From Coriobacteriia bacterium (GTDB taxonomy: Bacteria > Actinomycetota > Coriobacteriia > Coriobacteriales > UBA8131): a stretch of 64,000 nucleotides of DNA. Below, piece after piece: positions 1 to 9,400 of this stretch. Below the pieces are notes generated by a model, which saw nothing but the letters and a program-made list of their open reading frames with translations, was not told the DNA's origin and ran no database searches. The number at the start of each line of letters is the position of its first letter. Within the stretch, counting starts at the first letter, position 1. The stretch lies in the NCBI GenBank assembly GCA_009784945.1, contig WQXH01000002.1, positions 44,107-108,106 of the forward strand. The letters run 5' to 3'. The position numbers and the translations under genes were made by a program.

Positions 1-387
1 GTCAATGCCCTCGACCTCTGGATGCCCCTTCTCCCCAACTATGAGCACGGCGTAACCCTGCTCCTTGAGTTCGGTGGCTGCTTTTTGCGCCTTTTTTACA
101 TAGGGGCAGGTGGCATCAGCAACGATGAGCCCCCGCTCTCTTGCCTTTTCAATGACTTGAGGAGCCACGCCATGAGAGCGAATGACCAAAACTCCCTCGG
201 GCACTTCTTCTACTGTCTGCACCTCTTTGATACCTTCTGCTGCCAGCTCTGCAACGACCTGAGGGTTATGGATCAAAGGGCCCAGCGTATGCACCCTCTC
301 GTACCTTGAAGACGAAAGAGCCGTAAGCGAAAGTGCTCGCTCCACGCCATAGCAGGCTCCAGCATATTTGGCCAGCTTGACCTCCAT
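1..387 (-). CDS. ispH: 4-hydroxy-3-methylbut-2-enyl diphosphate reductase, N-terminal part (cut by window edge)
   Basis: IspH reduces HMBPP to IPP and DMAPP in the last step of the MEP isoprenoid pathway, using a 4Fe-4S cluster. My translation of the minus strand gives 129 in-frame codons from an ATG at 387 to the window edge. It contains GACYGVERAL (first cluster Cys, about residue 12), HTLGPLIHNP, VIRSHGV, DATCPYV (second cluster Cys) and GEKGHPEVEGI, all classic IspH blocks. The rest, including the third Cys, lies outside the window. It starts 2 nt after the plsC stop, so it is the third gene of a cmk-plsC-ispH operon. Confident identification. Confidence 0.95.
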   Translation of the reverse strand, partial: MEVKLAKYAGACYGVERALSLTALSSSRYERVHTLGPLIHNPQVVAELAAEGIKEVQTVEEVPEGVLVIRSHGVAPQVIEKARERGLIVADATCPYVKKAQKAATELKEQGYAVLIVGEKGHPEVEGID

Positions 388-389
388 GC

Positions 390-1082
390 TTACTCTGGCT
401 CGGGAAGCGCGTAAATGGCGGTCATGATATCTTGGGTAAAGCGCTTGGCTTTTTCGCTCTTGGGCAGCCCTTCGTAAGCCGGGTCATCGAGGCTCATAGG
501 CTCGCCAAAGGCCAGCTTAATCTTTGGGAGGCGCCAGAGTTTTGAGCCCTCGGGGCTGATCTTTTCTGTATTCCAAAGCCTGAGAGGTACTACCCGTGCC
601 TTTGCAAGGCTGGCTATCATTGCAATGCCTTCGTGCACCTTGCGCTGGCCGTCAACAAGGTCTTCACCTCTGCCACGGGTTCCCTCGGGAAAGATGCCTA
701 CAATTTCATTGCGCTTCAGCATGGCCGCCGAGCGCTTAATTGCCTTGATATCACCTGAGTCTCGCTTAACGGGGTAGACGCCCAGCCACGATGCCCCACG
801 CCGAATGCCCTTGAGCTTGAAGAACTCCTCCTTGCCAATGAAGCGTACTGTGCGTGGGCGCATGGCTATCATCACAAAGAGTGGATCGAGGTAGGAACGA
901 TGATTGCCGGCAAGTATGAAACCTTCATCTAAGGAGCAAATCTTTGCTGCGCCCTTTATCTTGCATCTAAAGAGTGGCGTAAAGACGATGCGAATGACCA
1001 CTGCAAAAATGTGGTCAAACACTCTTGGCGTGCCCTTGCCTTTATTGATGGGGTTGTCGTAGAAGTAATCAAGCGGTTGCAT
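390..1082 (-). CDS. plsC: 1-acyl-sn-glycerol-3-phosphate acyltransferase (PlsC family)
   Basis: Lysophosphatidate acyltransferase family protein that acylates lysophosphatidic acid in membrane phospholipid synthesis. The acyltransferase signature HRSYLD (H61, D66) and the glycerophosphate-binding FPEGTRGR (about 131-138) are intact in a 230-residue protein, a normal length. I chose the ATG at 1082; a TTG three codons upstream is the alternative. The start lies 14 nt inside cmk, so translation is probably coupled, and ispH follows 2 nt after the stop. A moderately hydrophobic stretch near residues 25-38 may help membrane association. Confidence 0.9.
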   Translation of the reverse strand: MQPLDYFYDNPINKGKGTPRVFDHIFAVVIRIVFTPLFRCKIKGAAKICSLDEGFILAGNHRSYLDPLFVMIAMRPRTVRFIGKEEFFKLKGIRRGASWLGVYPVKRDSGDIKAIKRSAAMLKRNEIVGIFPEGTRGRGEDLVDGQRKVHEGIAMIASLAKARVVPLRLWNTEKISPEGSKLWRLPKIKLAFGEPMSLDDPAYEGLPKSEKAKRFTQDIMTAIYALPEPE

Positions 1083-1743
1083 GGGCCGCAATCCAATCCA
1101 CTACTTCGTTAATGCCCATGGCGCTGGTATCGAGGGTAAGCGCATCATCGGCTGCTACGAGAGGAGAATGCTCTCGCTCACTGTCATAGGTATCGCGCCG
1201 TATAATCTCTGCCAGTATCTCTTCTCTGTTCATATTTGGAGCATCCTTGCCAAAGCGTCTCAGGTTTTGCTCCAGGCGACGCGCGGCGCGCACCTCAGGG
1301 CTTGCTGTAAGATATATCTTGAGCTCGGCGTTGGGAAAGACCGCAGTGCCGATATCTCTACCTTCCATAACGGTGTCTTGCAAAACACCAATTCTTTGCT
1401 GCTGGGCAACTAGCGCCTCTCTCACACCCAAAACAGCTGATACGGGAGAAACAGCCTTGTCTGTTTGGGGCAGGCGAATCTCCTTGCTCACATCTTGGCT
1501 ATTAATAAACACTTTGCTGGGCAAAGGCTCCCCTGGCAAATAACCAAAGCTGATAGGCTCGCTGGAGGCAATAGACGTAAGCTCAGCTTCATCGTCTAGC
1601 GCAACATCCCTTTCTAGAGCGCGCCAGGCAACGGCTCGATACATGGCACCGGTGTCCAGGTAGGCAAAACCCAGCTTTTGGGCTACCAGCTTGGCAACCG
1701 TGGATTTACCCGAGCCTGCTGGTCCATCTATGGCAATGATCAT
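1069..1743 (-). CDS. cmk: (d)CMP kinase
   Basis: Cytidylate kinase phosphorylates CMP and dCMP with ATP in pyrimidine nucleotide supply. P-loop GPAGSGKST at residues 7-15, YLDTGAMYR for CMP binding, GRDIGTAVFP, and the RRDTYDSERE region that contributes lid arginines are all visible in 224 residues, the usual length. A good ribosome site AAGGAG lies 6 nt upstream of the ATG. It is the first gene of the cmk-plsC-ispH run; the plsC start lies inside its 3' end. Confidence 0.95.
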   Translation of the reverse strand: MIIAIDGPAGSGKSTVAKLVAQKLGFAYLDTGAMYRAVAWRALERDVALDDEAELTSIASSEPISFGYLPGEPLPSKVFINSQDVSKEIRLPQTDKAVSPVSAVLGVREALVAQQQRIGVLQDTVMEGRDIGTAVFPNAELKIYLTASPEVRAARRLEQNLRRFGKDAPNMNREEILAEIIRRDTYDSEREHSPLVAADDALTLDTSAMGINEVVDWIAAHATA

Positions 1744-1776
1744 GTTTTTCTCCTTGTGAGGTAGAGCGGTTTCATC

Positions 1777-2874
1777 CTAGCATTCCTGACGAGAAAAGAG
1801 CTGTTCAAAAGCTGTTATGGTCGCAAGGGTGTTTTCCTCATTGCCCACGCCTACACGCAGGCCGCCTCCAAAGGCAAAGGGGCGTACAATAACTCCCTTT
1901 TTGAGCAGCTGCTCAAAAGTTTGCTGAGACTCAGGAACAAAGACCCAAACGAAGTTGGCATGACTCTCGTAGTATCTGAGCCCCAGGCTGTCAAACGCTT
2001 TGCAGAGCCTGGCGCGCTGCTCAGCGTTGATAGCTCGTCTACGCTCCAGCTCCTCGACTTGCCCCAAGCTGGCAAGGGCTCCTGCTTGTGCCACAGAATT
2101 AACGTTAAAAGGCTCTCGCACTTTGTCAATAGCCTCGATGACTGGCTCAGGTGCAAAGCCATACCCTACTCGTGCGCCCGCAAGGCCATATATCTTTGAA
2201 AAGGTATGCAAAATGACGACTGGCTTTTTGCCGTCATAAAAACTCAGAGGCATCATATGCTGCGGGGCAGATACATACTCGTTATAGGCCAGGTCGAGCA
2301 CCACCATGACGTGCCTTGGCACCTCGTTCATGAAGAGTTCTAACTCTTCATGTGTGATGATGCCGCCAGTTGGATTATTGGGCGAGCAAAGAAATACCAT
2401 TTTGGTCTCTGGCGTGATGGCAGCCAGCAAAGCCTTTAGGTCAAAGCGCCCGTCATTGGTAAGAGACACCTCATCATACTTTGCGCCGGTAATCTGCGCA
2501 GCCATTCGATATACAATAAACGATGGCCAGCAGTAGACTACGTGGCTCTCAGGACTCAGGCAGGCTTTTGCTAAAAGCATCAAGAGCTCGTTGGTACCGT
2601 TTCCTACCATAATCTGCTCAAAGGGTATTTGATGCTCCCCTGCCAGTCCTTGTTTTAGCTCATGGCAAGATCCGTCACAGTATTCATTGAGACCCCTGAG
2701 GCTCTCTTGCATTGCCCCCAGTGCGGCAGGAAAAGGAGGGAAGGGGCTTTCATTGGAAGAAAGCTTATGGATGGTCTTTGTTTCGGCTATCTCAAGGATC
2801 TGCTCTTCGCGCAAACCCGGTTGATAGGGCGTCATAGCATCAAGCTCGGGTTTAAAGAAGTTAGTCCAGTTCAT
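1777..2874 (-). CDS. hisC: histidinol-phosphate aminotransferase
   Basis: PLP-dependent class I/II aminotransferase of the HisC family, which converts imidazole acetol phosphate plus glutamate to histidinol phosphate. Visible blocks are NGTNELL (phosphate binding), SPNNPTG, DLAYNEYV and the Schiff-base lysine motif TFSKIYGLAGARVGYG, with the C-terminal RPFAFGGGLRVGVG arginine region. An ATG at 2886 is possible, but the ATG at 2874 has GGGAG 5-6 nt upstream, so I use it (365 aa). No other his genes are in the window, so it sits apart from the pathway; a related aromatic or phosphono aminotransferase role cannot be excluded. Confidence 0.85.
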   Translation of the reverse strand: MNWTNFFKPELDAMTPYQPGLREEQILEIAETKTIHKLSSNESPFPPFPAALGAMQESLRGLNEYCDGSCHELKQGLAGEHQIPFEQIMVGNGTNELLMLLAKACLSPESHVVYCWPSFIVYRMAAQITGAKYDEVSLTNDGRFDLKALLAAITPETKMVFLCSPNNPTGGIITHEELELFMNEVPRHVMVVLDLAYNEYVSAPQHMMPLSFYDGKKPVVILHTFSKIYGLAGARVGYGFAPEPVIEAIDKVREPFNVNSVAQAGALASLGQVEELERRRAINAEQRARLCKAFDSLGLRYYESHANFVWVFVPESQQTFEQLLKKGVIVRPFAFGGGLRVGVGNEENTLATITAFEQLFSRQEC

Positions 2875-2911
2875 CGCCGCTCCCATTCTTCGGTCTCAAT
2901 TCCTTTATTCC

Positions 2912-3346
2912 TCATCCACTCGAACCAAAACCGCTGCTACTGCGAGCTGTTTCGTCCAGTTCATCGCACTCAACTATCGTAATATGAGGTACGGGCAGTA
3001 TGACCAGCTGGGCAATCCTTTGCCCGCGTTTGATACTGATGGTGTTTTCTGCATCGGTGTTGAGGGCGATAACTTTGATCTCTCCTCTATACTGGCTGTC
3101 AATGAGCCCTGGGGTATTGACTATGGTAAGACCCTGCCTGAGAGCAAGACCGCTGCGGGGCTGCACAAAACCTGCATAACCCTCTGGAATTGCTACGGCA
3201 ATGCCTGTAGGCACCAGCATGCGCTTGCCAGGACTAATCTCCAGCTCCTCAGTTGCAATGAGATCCAAGCCGGCATCCCCCGGGTAGGCATACTGCGGCA
3301 AAGTGAGCTCTTTATCCAGACGTTTGATCTTGAGCGTTACCGTCAT
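2912..3346 (-). CDS. dut: dUTP diphosphatase
   Basis: Trimeric dUTPase hydrolyses dUTP to dUMP and PPi, keeping uracil out of DNA. All five motifs are present in 144 residues: YPGDAGLDL (1), PRSGLA (2), NTPGLIDSQYRGEI (3, with catalytic Asp and uracil-binding Tyr), RGQRIAQLVI (4) and the flexible C-terminal arm RSSSGFGSSG (5). The frame is open upstream to 3412, but that part lies inside nrdR and lacks family similarity; the ATG at 3346, 1 nt past the nrdR stop, gives the normal N-terminus. It is probably co-transcribed with nrdR. Confidence 0.95.
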   Translation of the reverse strand: MTVTLKIKRLDKELTLPQYAYPGDAGLDLIATEELEISPGKRMLVPTGIAVAIPEGYAGFVQPRSGLALRQGLTIVNTPGLIDSQYRGEIKVIALNTDAENTISIKRGQRIAQLVILPVPHITIVECDELDETARSSSGFGSSG

Positions 3347-3347
3347 G

Positions 3348-3791
3348 CTACATTCCCTTGAGGGCGCTTTGGAATTCCTCGATATCTTTAAAGTCTTTGT
3401 ACACTGAGGCAAAGCGGATATAGGCTACGTCATCAATGCTTCTAAGGCGTTCAAGTACCATGTCGCCTAGTTTGTCAGAGCGCACTTCTCTACGCGGTAA
3501 ATCATTGAGCTCCTCTTCAACACTGGAGATGAGCGCCTCTAGGTCGTCTAAAGGTATGTCACGCTTTACCGTAGCAGTAAGCAGGCCAAAGAGCAGCTTT
3601 TCTCGATCAAAAGGCTCAGAGCTTTTATCTCGTTTAAGCACAATGAGCGGCTGGTCCTTGAGGGATTCAACCGTGGTAAAGCGGCACTCGCACTGCTCGC
3701 ACTCTCGGCGGCGTCTAATCTGTCGCCCGTCGTCAGAGGGGCGAGAGTCAATAACTCGGGATTCAGTTGAACCACACTGCCTGCAGAGCAC
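3348..3791 (-). CDS. nrdR: transcriptional repressor NrdR
   Basis: NrdR represses ribonucleotide reductase genes when dATP/ATP binds its ATP-cone. The four zinc-ribbon cysteines (C3, C6, C31, C34), SRVIDSRPSDDG, RRRREC and an ATP-cone (VLKRDKSSEPFDREKLL onward) are intact. The frame is open to an ATG at 3848, but family alignment and an AAGGAG five bases upstream both point to the GTG at 3791, giving 147 aa. It is followed 1 nt later by dut, linking two dNTP-pool functions. The ribonucleotide reductase genes are not in this window. Confidence 0.93.
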   Translation of the reverse strand: MLCRQCGSTESRVIDSRPSDDGRQIRRRRECEQCECRFTTVESLKDQPLIVLKRDKSSEPFDREKLLFGLLTATVKRDIPLDDLEALISSVEEELNDLPRREVRSDKLGDMVLERLRSIDDVAYIRFASVYKDFKDIEEFQSALKGM

Positions 3792-3865
3792 GCAAACTCC
3801 TTCACTAGAACACTCAGGTAGCTTCTTGAGATGTAGGTGGTTTCCCAAGAATTACTGTGAGTATT

Positions 3866-5323
3866 TTAGCTTAAGAGGCCGCATTCCATAAGGGCGGCTT
3901 CGGCACTGGTGATCATCATCTCTCTAAAATTGATATCTAGGTATCTATTTAAGGGCATTACTGCCACTATCCTTCCTTGCCAAGTCATTTGCGCATTACC
4001 TTCTCGATAGGCAAGGCGCCTCTTGATTATCAGGCGATAATGGTCTCCATTGAAGATGTCAATATCGCCGGGAATGCGAAACTCAGCAGTACCCTGCCTG
4101 AGCACCATCCGTCTGCGGCATATGTGCTCTACCTTGCCTTGCTTGCTTTTTTGCTTGCGAGCATTAGCTTGCTTTTTAACACTAGCTTGCTTGTTGGCAT
4201 CGGCCTTTTGGTTGCTGTCTGGTTTGCTACTCGTCTGATCTTCGCTCGCTTGGCTGCTGGCTGCTTGGTTGTTGCTGGTCTCTTGCTTGCCGTTTGCCTC
4301 ATTGTTGCCACTTGATTGGCTGCTGCCCTCCGCTTGGTTGTTGAGAGCCTGGTTGCCCTCTGCTTCTCTTCGAGATCCTACTACTCTAATAAGCTGAGCA
4401 TTAGGCATTATCAAAAAGTAGAGAAGGGGTGTAGCAAGAAATACTGCAACCATAGCCGCGGCAATCGCCAGGGGAAAACTCGAGGGCTCTGGCTGGGCAA
4501 GTGGCACAGGAGGTTGCTCTATTGCTCTCGTGATAGTGGCGTGAGAGGGCTCTGCCACAGGCTCATCCTCCTCTTCTGCAACCAATGCATATACACCTGT
4601 AATAACCATTTGTCCAATAGAAGAGACGATCTCGCCTGCGTAGTTTGCTACTACATCGTAGTAGGCAACCTCATGGAGGCCTTCTTGGCCGCGGTAGGTG
4701 ACATGAGCCGTATAGTTATTGGGATAGCCAAGGGAGTCTCTTCCTGCTACTTCATAGGTCACATCTAAGATCTTTAGTGTGGCTGCCATGGTAGCTCCTG
4801 GTGTCGTATCGCTTACCACATCAAAAGATTGATGAGTAGGAAGCCGGGTGACATCGTTATCGGGAAGCTCTGTGATGGTCTTTTGTTTGTCTACTTGTAC
4901 TAAATAGGACTGTGTTGCTTCATAGACCGTATAAGGATTGGTGGGGTCAAGGTCTAAGGAGCCTTGATATTCACCATCATCAATAGCGTAACTTGAAGGA
5001 AGGTAAGCACTCCAGTTTCCATGATCATGGGCTGGAACCTGGCTGTGTGTTTGACGCGTATATTCTCTTTTTGATGGAATGTAGAGTGGATCAACACTGC
5101 GTGAAGAGCTTTCGAGTATATAGCTTTGCTTGCCTTCTTCAAGAGTGCTTGGTAGTGTGGGCGCTACTTGGGTAGAAAGGTATGTGATAGATAAGGTGAG
5201 TGTGCCATCATCATTAATGGTAGTTGTCTCATCTGCATAGGCCATAGGCGTGGCGATGAGCGAGAGAGCCACCATGGTTGATAGGGTGAATGCGATATAT
5301 CGCTTGGGTTTTAATCTCGACAT
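3866..5323 (-). CDS. secreted membrane-anchored protein with Gln/Asn/Lys-rich linker, third gene of surface operon
   Basis: Not recognised as a named family. A signal peptide (basic start, hydrophobic core about 10-25, AYA-DE cleavage) leads an extracellular region of about 250 residues. A transmembrane segment follows near 285-308 (FPLAIAAAMVAVFL), then a low-complexity stretch (about 315-395) of Gln, Asn, Ser, Ala and Lys, and a basic C-terminal domain with RRRMVLRQG and RLIIKRRLAYREG. Ribosome site AAAGGAG is 5 nt from the ATG. It lies 70 nt downstream of the Gly/Ser-rich gene and 0.5 kb from the end of the SpaA-repeat gene, so it probably belongs to one operon. Probably an accessory component of the surface structure (inference). 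Confidence 0.7.
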   Translation of the reverse strand: MSRLKPKRYIAFTLSTMVALSLIATPMAYADETTTINDDGTLTLSITYLSTQVAPTLPSTLEEGKQSYILESSSRSVDPLYIPSKREYTRQTHSQVPAHDHGNWSAYLPSSYAIDDGEYQGSLDLDPTNPYTVYEATQSYLVQVDKQKTITELPDNDVTRLPTHQSFDVVSDTTPGATMAATLKILDVTYEVAGRDSLGYPNNYTAHVTYRGQEGLHEVAYYDVVANYAGEIVSSIGQMVITGVYALVAEEEDEPVAEPSHATITRAIEQPPVPLAQPEPSSFPLAIAAAMVAVFLATPLLYFLIMPNAQLIRVVGSRREAEGNQALNNQAEGSSQSSGNNEANGKQETSNNQAASSQASEDQTSSKPDSNQKADANKQASVKKQANARKQKSKQGKVEHICRRRMVLRQGTAEFRIPGDIDIFNGDHYRLIIKRRLAYREGNAQMTWQGRIVAVMPLNRYLDINFREMMITSAEAALMECGLLS

Positions 5324-5393
5324 TACAACTCCTTTAATACTTTGAAATCAAGCCTTATATCCAGGAAGGTGAAGGGTTTTCGAATATCTAAAA

Positions 5394-6461
5394 TCAATCT
5401 GGCCACCCCCAATATCCAGGATGCTCAACAGTTTTCCAGTAGCCACTTTCGACCCATTCGTCTTCATACATGGGTTTGGTGCCGGTTTGGCGCATACCGG
5501 AGTGAAATCCACTGTGCTTCTCGGCCTTAAGGTGATCGTTGATGCCACCAAAGAAGTGTGCGCCACAGGTGCTACAGATTTCTGCCACTCCGTATGTTGG
5601 TGTCTCACCTACATACACTTTTTGCCAGCTCGAGGTATCTACCCAGACTTGCTCTGTAAAAGGTGGATACCAAATCTGGCCGTTGTTGGTGTTACCAGAA
5701 CCAGAGCCGCCTGATTGGCCGCCGCCTGAGCTTGATCCGCCTCCTGTGCTGCCACCAGTAGCTGAGCCGCCTGTACTGGAACCGCCGCTAGAGCCTGATT
5801 GGCCACCGGTGCCACCAGATGCAGATCCGCCTGACTGGCCGCCGCCACTGGTGCTGCCACCAGAGCTTGATCCGCCTGATTGGCCACCACCGGTGCTTTG
5901 GCCACCAGATGCAGATCCGCCTGATTGGCCGCCACCTCCTGTGCTGCCACCAGTAGCTGAGCCGCCAGAGCTTGATCCGCCGCCGGCACTTGCGCCACCA
6001 GATGCAGATCCGCCTGACTGGCCGCCATGGGCGGCTGTACCGCTAGAAGAAGGAGGGCTGTAGGCTTGGTTTGAGCCCTCTGTGCTATTGGCCAGATCTT
6101 CTGCTTGACCCTCATCTTCTTTTGCATCATCTTCTTTGGCGTCAAGTGCTCTTTTAATAGAGCCTGCTTTACTTTTAATGAGCGTAGTTACACCAGAAGA
6201 AAGAGGGACAGGGCTTTCTTTAATAATAAGAGGCTCTATAGGAAGAGGCTCTTCAGTTGTGAGCACAAAGGAAAAGCATATAGCAAGGACGAGTGTGCCT
6301 AAAGCTATTGGCCAAAGGCTCAGAACTTTTTGTGCTCTCCCCTCTTTTGTGTCTTCTGATTTATCTGCAGTAGTATCTTGGGCGCTCTCTAAGGCGTCTG
6401 GTGTGCTTTCTAAAGAGACCAGAGCGCTCTTAGTAGAGACATCAGTATGCTTATCGCTCAT
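5394..6461 (-). CDS. membrane-anchored Gly/Ser/Gln-repeat protein with extracytoplasmic C2H2-like finger
   Basis: 355 residues. A cytoplasmic N-terminus (1-47, acidic/Ser-Thr) is followed by one transmembrane segment (about 48-67). Next comes an acidic/Lys linker, about 125 residues of degenerate repeats built from GGS, GQSGGS and SGGSASGG units, and a compact C-terminal domain. That domain has C296-x2-C299-x10-H310-x5-H316, a spacing like C2H2 zinc fingers, then aromatic-rich GYWKTVEHPGYWGW. Such modules recur in actinobacterial and clostridial surface proteins (recollection). Ribosome site AAGGAGG is 7 nt upstream, inside the end of the previous gene, which it overlaps by 11 nt, so translation is probably coupled. 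No LPXTG motif. Confidence 0.75.
   Translation of the reverse strand: MSDKHTDVSTKSALVSLESTPDALESAQDTTADKSEDTKEGRAQKVLSLWPIALGTLVLAICFSFVLTTEEPLPIEPLIIKESPVPLSSGVTTLIKSKAGSIKRALDAKEDDAKEDEGQAEDLANSTEGSNQAYSPPSSSGTAAHGGQSGGSASGGASAGGGSSSGGSATGGSTGGGGQSGGSASGGQSTGGGQSGGSSSGGSTSGGGQSGGSASGGTGGQSGSSGGSSTGGSATGGSTGGGSSSGGGQSGGSGSGNTNNGQIWYPPFTEQVWVDTSSWQKVYVGETPTYGVAEICSTCGAHFFGGINDHLKAEKHSGFHSGMRQTGTKPMYEDEWVESGYWKTVEHPGYWGWPD
5701..6040 (-). repeat. Gly/Ser-coding low-complexity repeat
   Basis: Degenerate tandem repeats on 9-18 bp units (plus-strand forms such as gatccgcctgattggcc and gctgccaccagt) coding for GGS, GQSGGS and SGGSASGG. They lie inside the surface-operon gene at 5394-6461. The opposite strand is open as a proline-rich frame, which I regard as a by-product. 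Length variation between strains is likely. Confidence 0.85.
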
Positions 6462-9400
6462 AAGAGTGCCTCCTTCCTCTTTTCTTTTTAAGACCTAAGA
6501 AGATACAAAGTGCACCTGTAAAAGCCACTATTGCAATCTTTAGGATTGCTAACCACAGTCCGTCTGCTGTCCTGGGGATCTTAAATGGTTTTATTGCGCT
6601 AGATGTGTTGGTAGAAAGTGATGTTCCAAGGTAGTCCGATGGTTTGAGCTCAAGGTCGAGTCTGTCAAAAGAGAAGGTCTCGATAACACGGGTTTCTACC
6701 TGGTCTTTATCAACATCGGTAAGCACTGGAGCACTTCCGTTCCAGTTTCTAAAAAGTCCTGCTTCTATGGATCCTTTCATGACGGTTTCATTACCCATGT
6801 CATCTTCTGTAAGAAGGGCACCGGTGGCAACTACTGCATAGTTCCAATCCCTTGGTGTAACACCACTGTGTGTACCAAAGGCAGATCCGGTATAAAATCC
6901 TTGGACTACACCTCCATAAAATATCCTGAGACCGGTGATATATTCACCTTCTCTTAGATTTAAGTCTGCTACGTCCAGGCGCGTTGCAGTTGTGGTAGAT
7001 ACACGCTCTTTCCATATTATCCATCCTGGCTCTATGGCTTGTGACATGTAGTTGTTGGGATTATTGGGGTTAGGGGGGTTAGCGGCCATGTAGTCATATG
7101 TATAGACGACCGGCGTATTGGGATCTGTCATGTTGGTCTTATACAAAATGGCACAAAGGCCATCATAGTCCATGCCAGGTGGAGTTGTGCCTGTCCAAAG
7201 TGTTGTCATGCGATACCCTTGCGAGGTGACGTACTCAAGCGAGTCAGTAATGACAAACTCATCTACTCTTACGTTAGAGGTGTTCTTGGCACCAAAGGAA
7301 TAGTGGTATTCTTCATGGCCAACGTTATTAGCTGCTAAATCTTTGCTTCCGTCAAGGGCAGATGAGGTAAGTGGTATGGTCTTTTTATATACCTCAATGG
7401 AGACTTTGATGAGTTCGTTTTCAAATACTTGCACTTCGTTGGTGGAGTTGGGGTCTACGCTAAAGTAGCGTGCCGTATCGCCCATTTCATCAAGGCCAAC
7501 ATATGCTGGGTTAGGACGTGTTTCATCGAGCTTGTAGCTGCCTACTTCGAGGGGGCTAAAAAGGCACTTGCCACTTTTGTCGGTAATATGTGTGGTTACC
7601 ACTTTCCAGTCTCCCGCTCCAGGCTTGCTTTCTTTGTAGAGAGTAAACTCGGTATTAGGAATGGGTTTTCCGGTGACGACATCTTTTTTTAAGACTTTGA
7701 CATCGTTTGGTTCTTCTTTGACTATGACGGCATTAAGCCTGGTTACAGCGTCTAAAGAATCTCCAGACACCTTGATTTGTTGTACTGTAACTGGGTTTGG
7801 GTTAGGTAAGCGATATCCTGGAGGAGGACTTTGCTCGTGGATGGCCACAGTTCCCAGGGGGATGATTGGAGTTCCGAACAAATTGTAATAGAAAGCATCG
7901 CCGCTGGAGAAATATGAGCTTTCAAAATACGCTACACCATTTTTCTTTGTGGCAAACACCCATGTCCTTGTTGGGCTTCCTGAAGCTTCTGCTTCTTTGA
8001 TTGTGTCGTAGTACCCGTCCCAATAGCGCACAACGAACTTAGCACCAGCAAGTAAAAAGCCATTCGGGTCATCTTGGCCATAGGCCTCGCCGGTTAAGGT
8101 GTCAAGTTTCTGGACTATCATTTCAGGAGGATCGAAAAAGGGTTCATCTTCCCTTTCAACCGTAGTGTGCTGAGAGTTATGCCTTACGGTATAAATCTCG
8201 TCATCCAGTTTATAGCCTTTAGGTGCCACCAACTCTTTTACAAAGTAGGTGCCTTGAAGGAGGTTTTTAGCAGGATTGGAGTTACCAGCACTGTCAGTTA
8301 TAAAGGTATGTATGCGACCCGTGTCAGCAGTAGCATTTGCCAAAGTTTTATAAAGCCCATATTCTGCACCAGCCAGATCATAGCAGTTGTTGCCGTCTGT
8401 GATAGATGGGTTGGCTGAGCTTTTTATGAGCGAAATGTCGCCGATCTTTTCAGGCTCGTCTGTTCTTTTAATGGTTGTGTGAATTGAGTTATGGTTAACA
8501 GTATAGATTGTATTATCGAGCAGATAGCCTTTGGGAGGCGTGAGCTCTCTTACAAAGTAGGTGCCTTGCAAGAGATTTTTTGCCGTACTTGAGTTACCGG
8601 CGCTGTCGGTTATAAAAGTGTGAATGCGGCCTGTGTCAGCTGTGGCATTTGCTCTGGTTTTATAAAGACCGTACTTTGCTCCTGCTAAATCAAAATAGCT
8701 GTTACCGTTGGTAATAGAAGGCTTGGCCGAGCTTTTGATGAGGGTTATGTCGCCGATCTTTTCGTGTTGATCTATTGTTCTTACTATGGTGTGCATGGAG
8801 TTATGGCTAACGGTGTAGATTGTGTTATCGAGCAAGTAGCCTTGAGGAGCCTTGAGCTCTTTTACGTAGTAAGTTCCTTGCTGGAGGTTTTTTACAGAGC
8901 CTCCGTTACCTGTGCTATCGGTTATAAAGGTGTGAATGCGGCTCGTGTTATTGGTGGCATTTGCCCTGGTTTTATAAAGACCGTACTGAGCTCCTGCTAA
9001 ATTGAAGTAGTTGTTACCGTTAGTAAAAGAAGGATTGGAAGATCTCTTTACCAGCGAAATGTCGCCGACTTCTTCGGGCACGTCAGTCCTTCTTATGGTT
9101 GTGTGTGTAGTGTTGTGGTTAACGGTATAGATTGTCGTGTCAAGCAGATAGCCTTTAGGTGCCTTGAGCTCTTTGATGTAGTACGTTCCTTGAAGGATGT
9201 TTCTTATAGGAGTTGAGTTACCGGCGCTATTGGTTACAAAGAGGTGTATACGACCCGTGTTAGCACTGGCGTCTGCCCTGGTTTTATAAAGCCCATACTC
9301 TGCACCTCTTAAATCATAGTAGGAGTTGTTATTGGTAACAGAAGGCTTAGACGAGCTTTTTACGAGTGAAATGTCACCAACTTTTTCGTATTGGTCAGTT

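Noticed and set aside
5539..6063. Long plus-strand proline-rich open frame
   Set aside because: It is the antisense of the Gly/Ser repeat of the surface gene; repeat composition keeps it open. No ribosome site or separate context.
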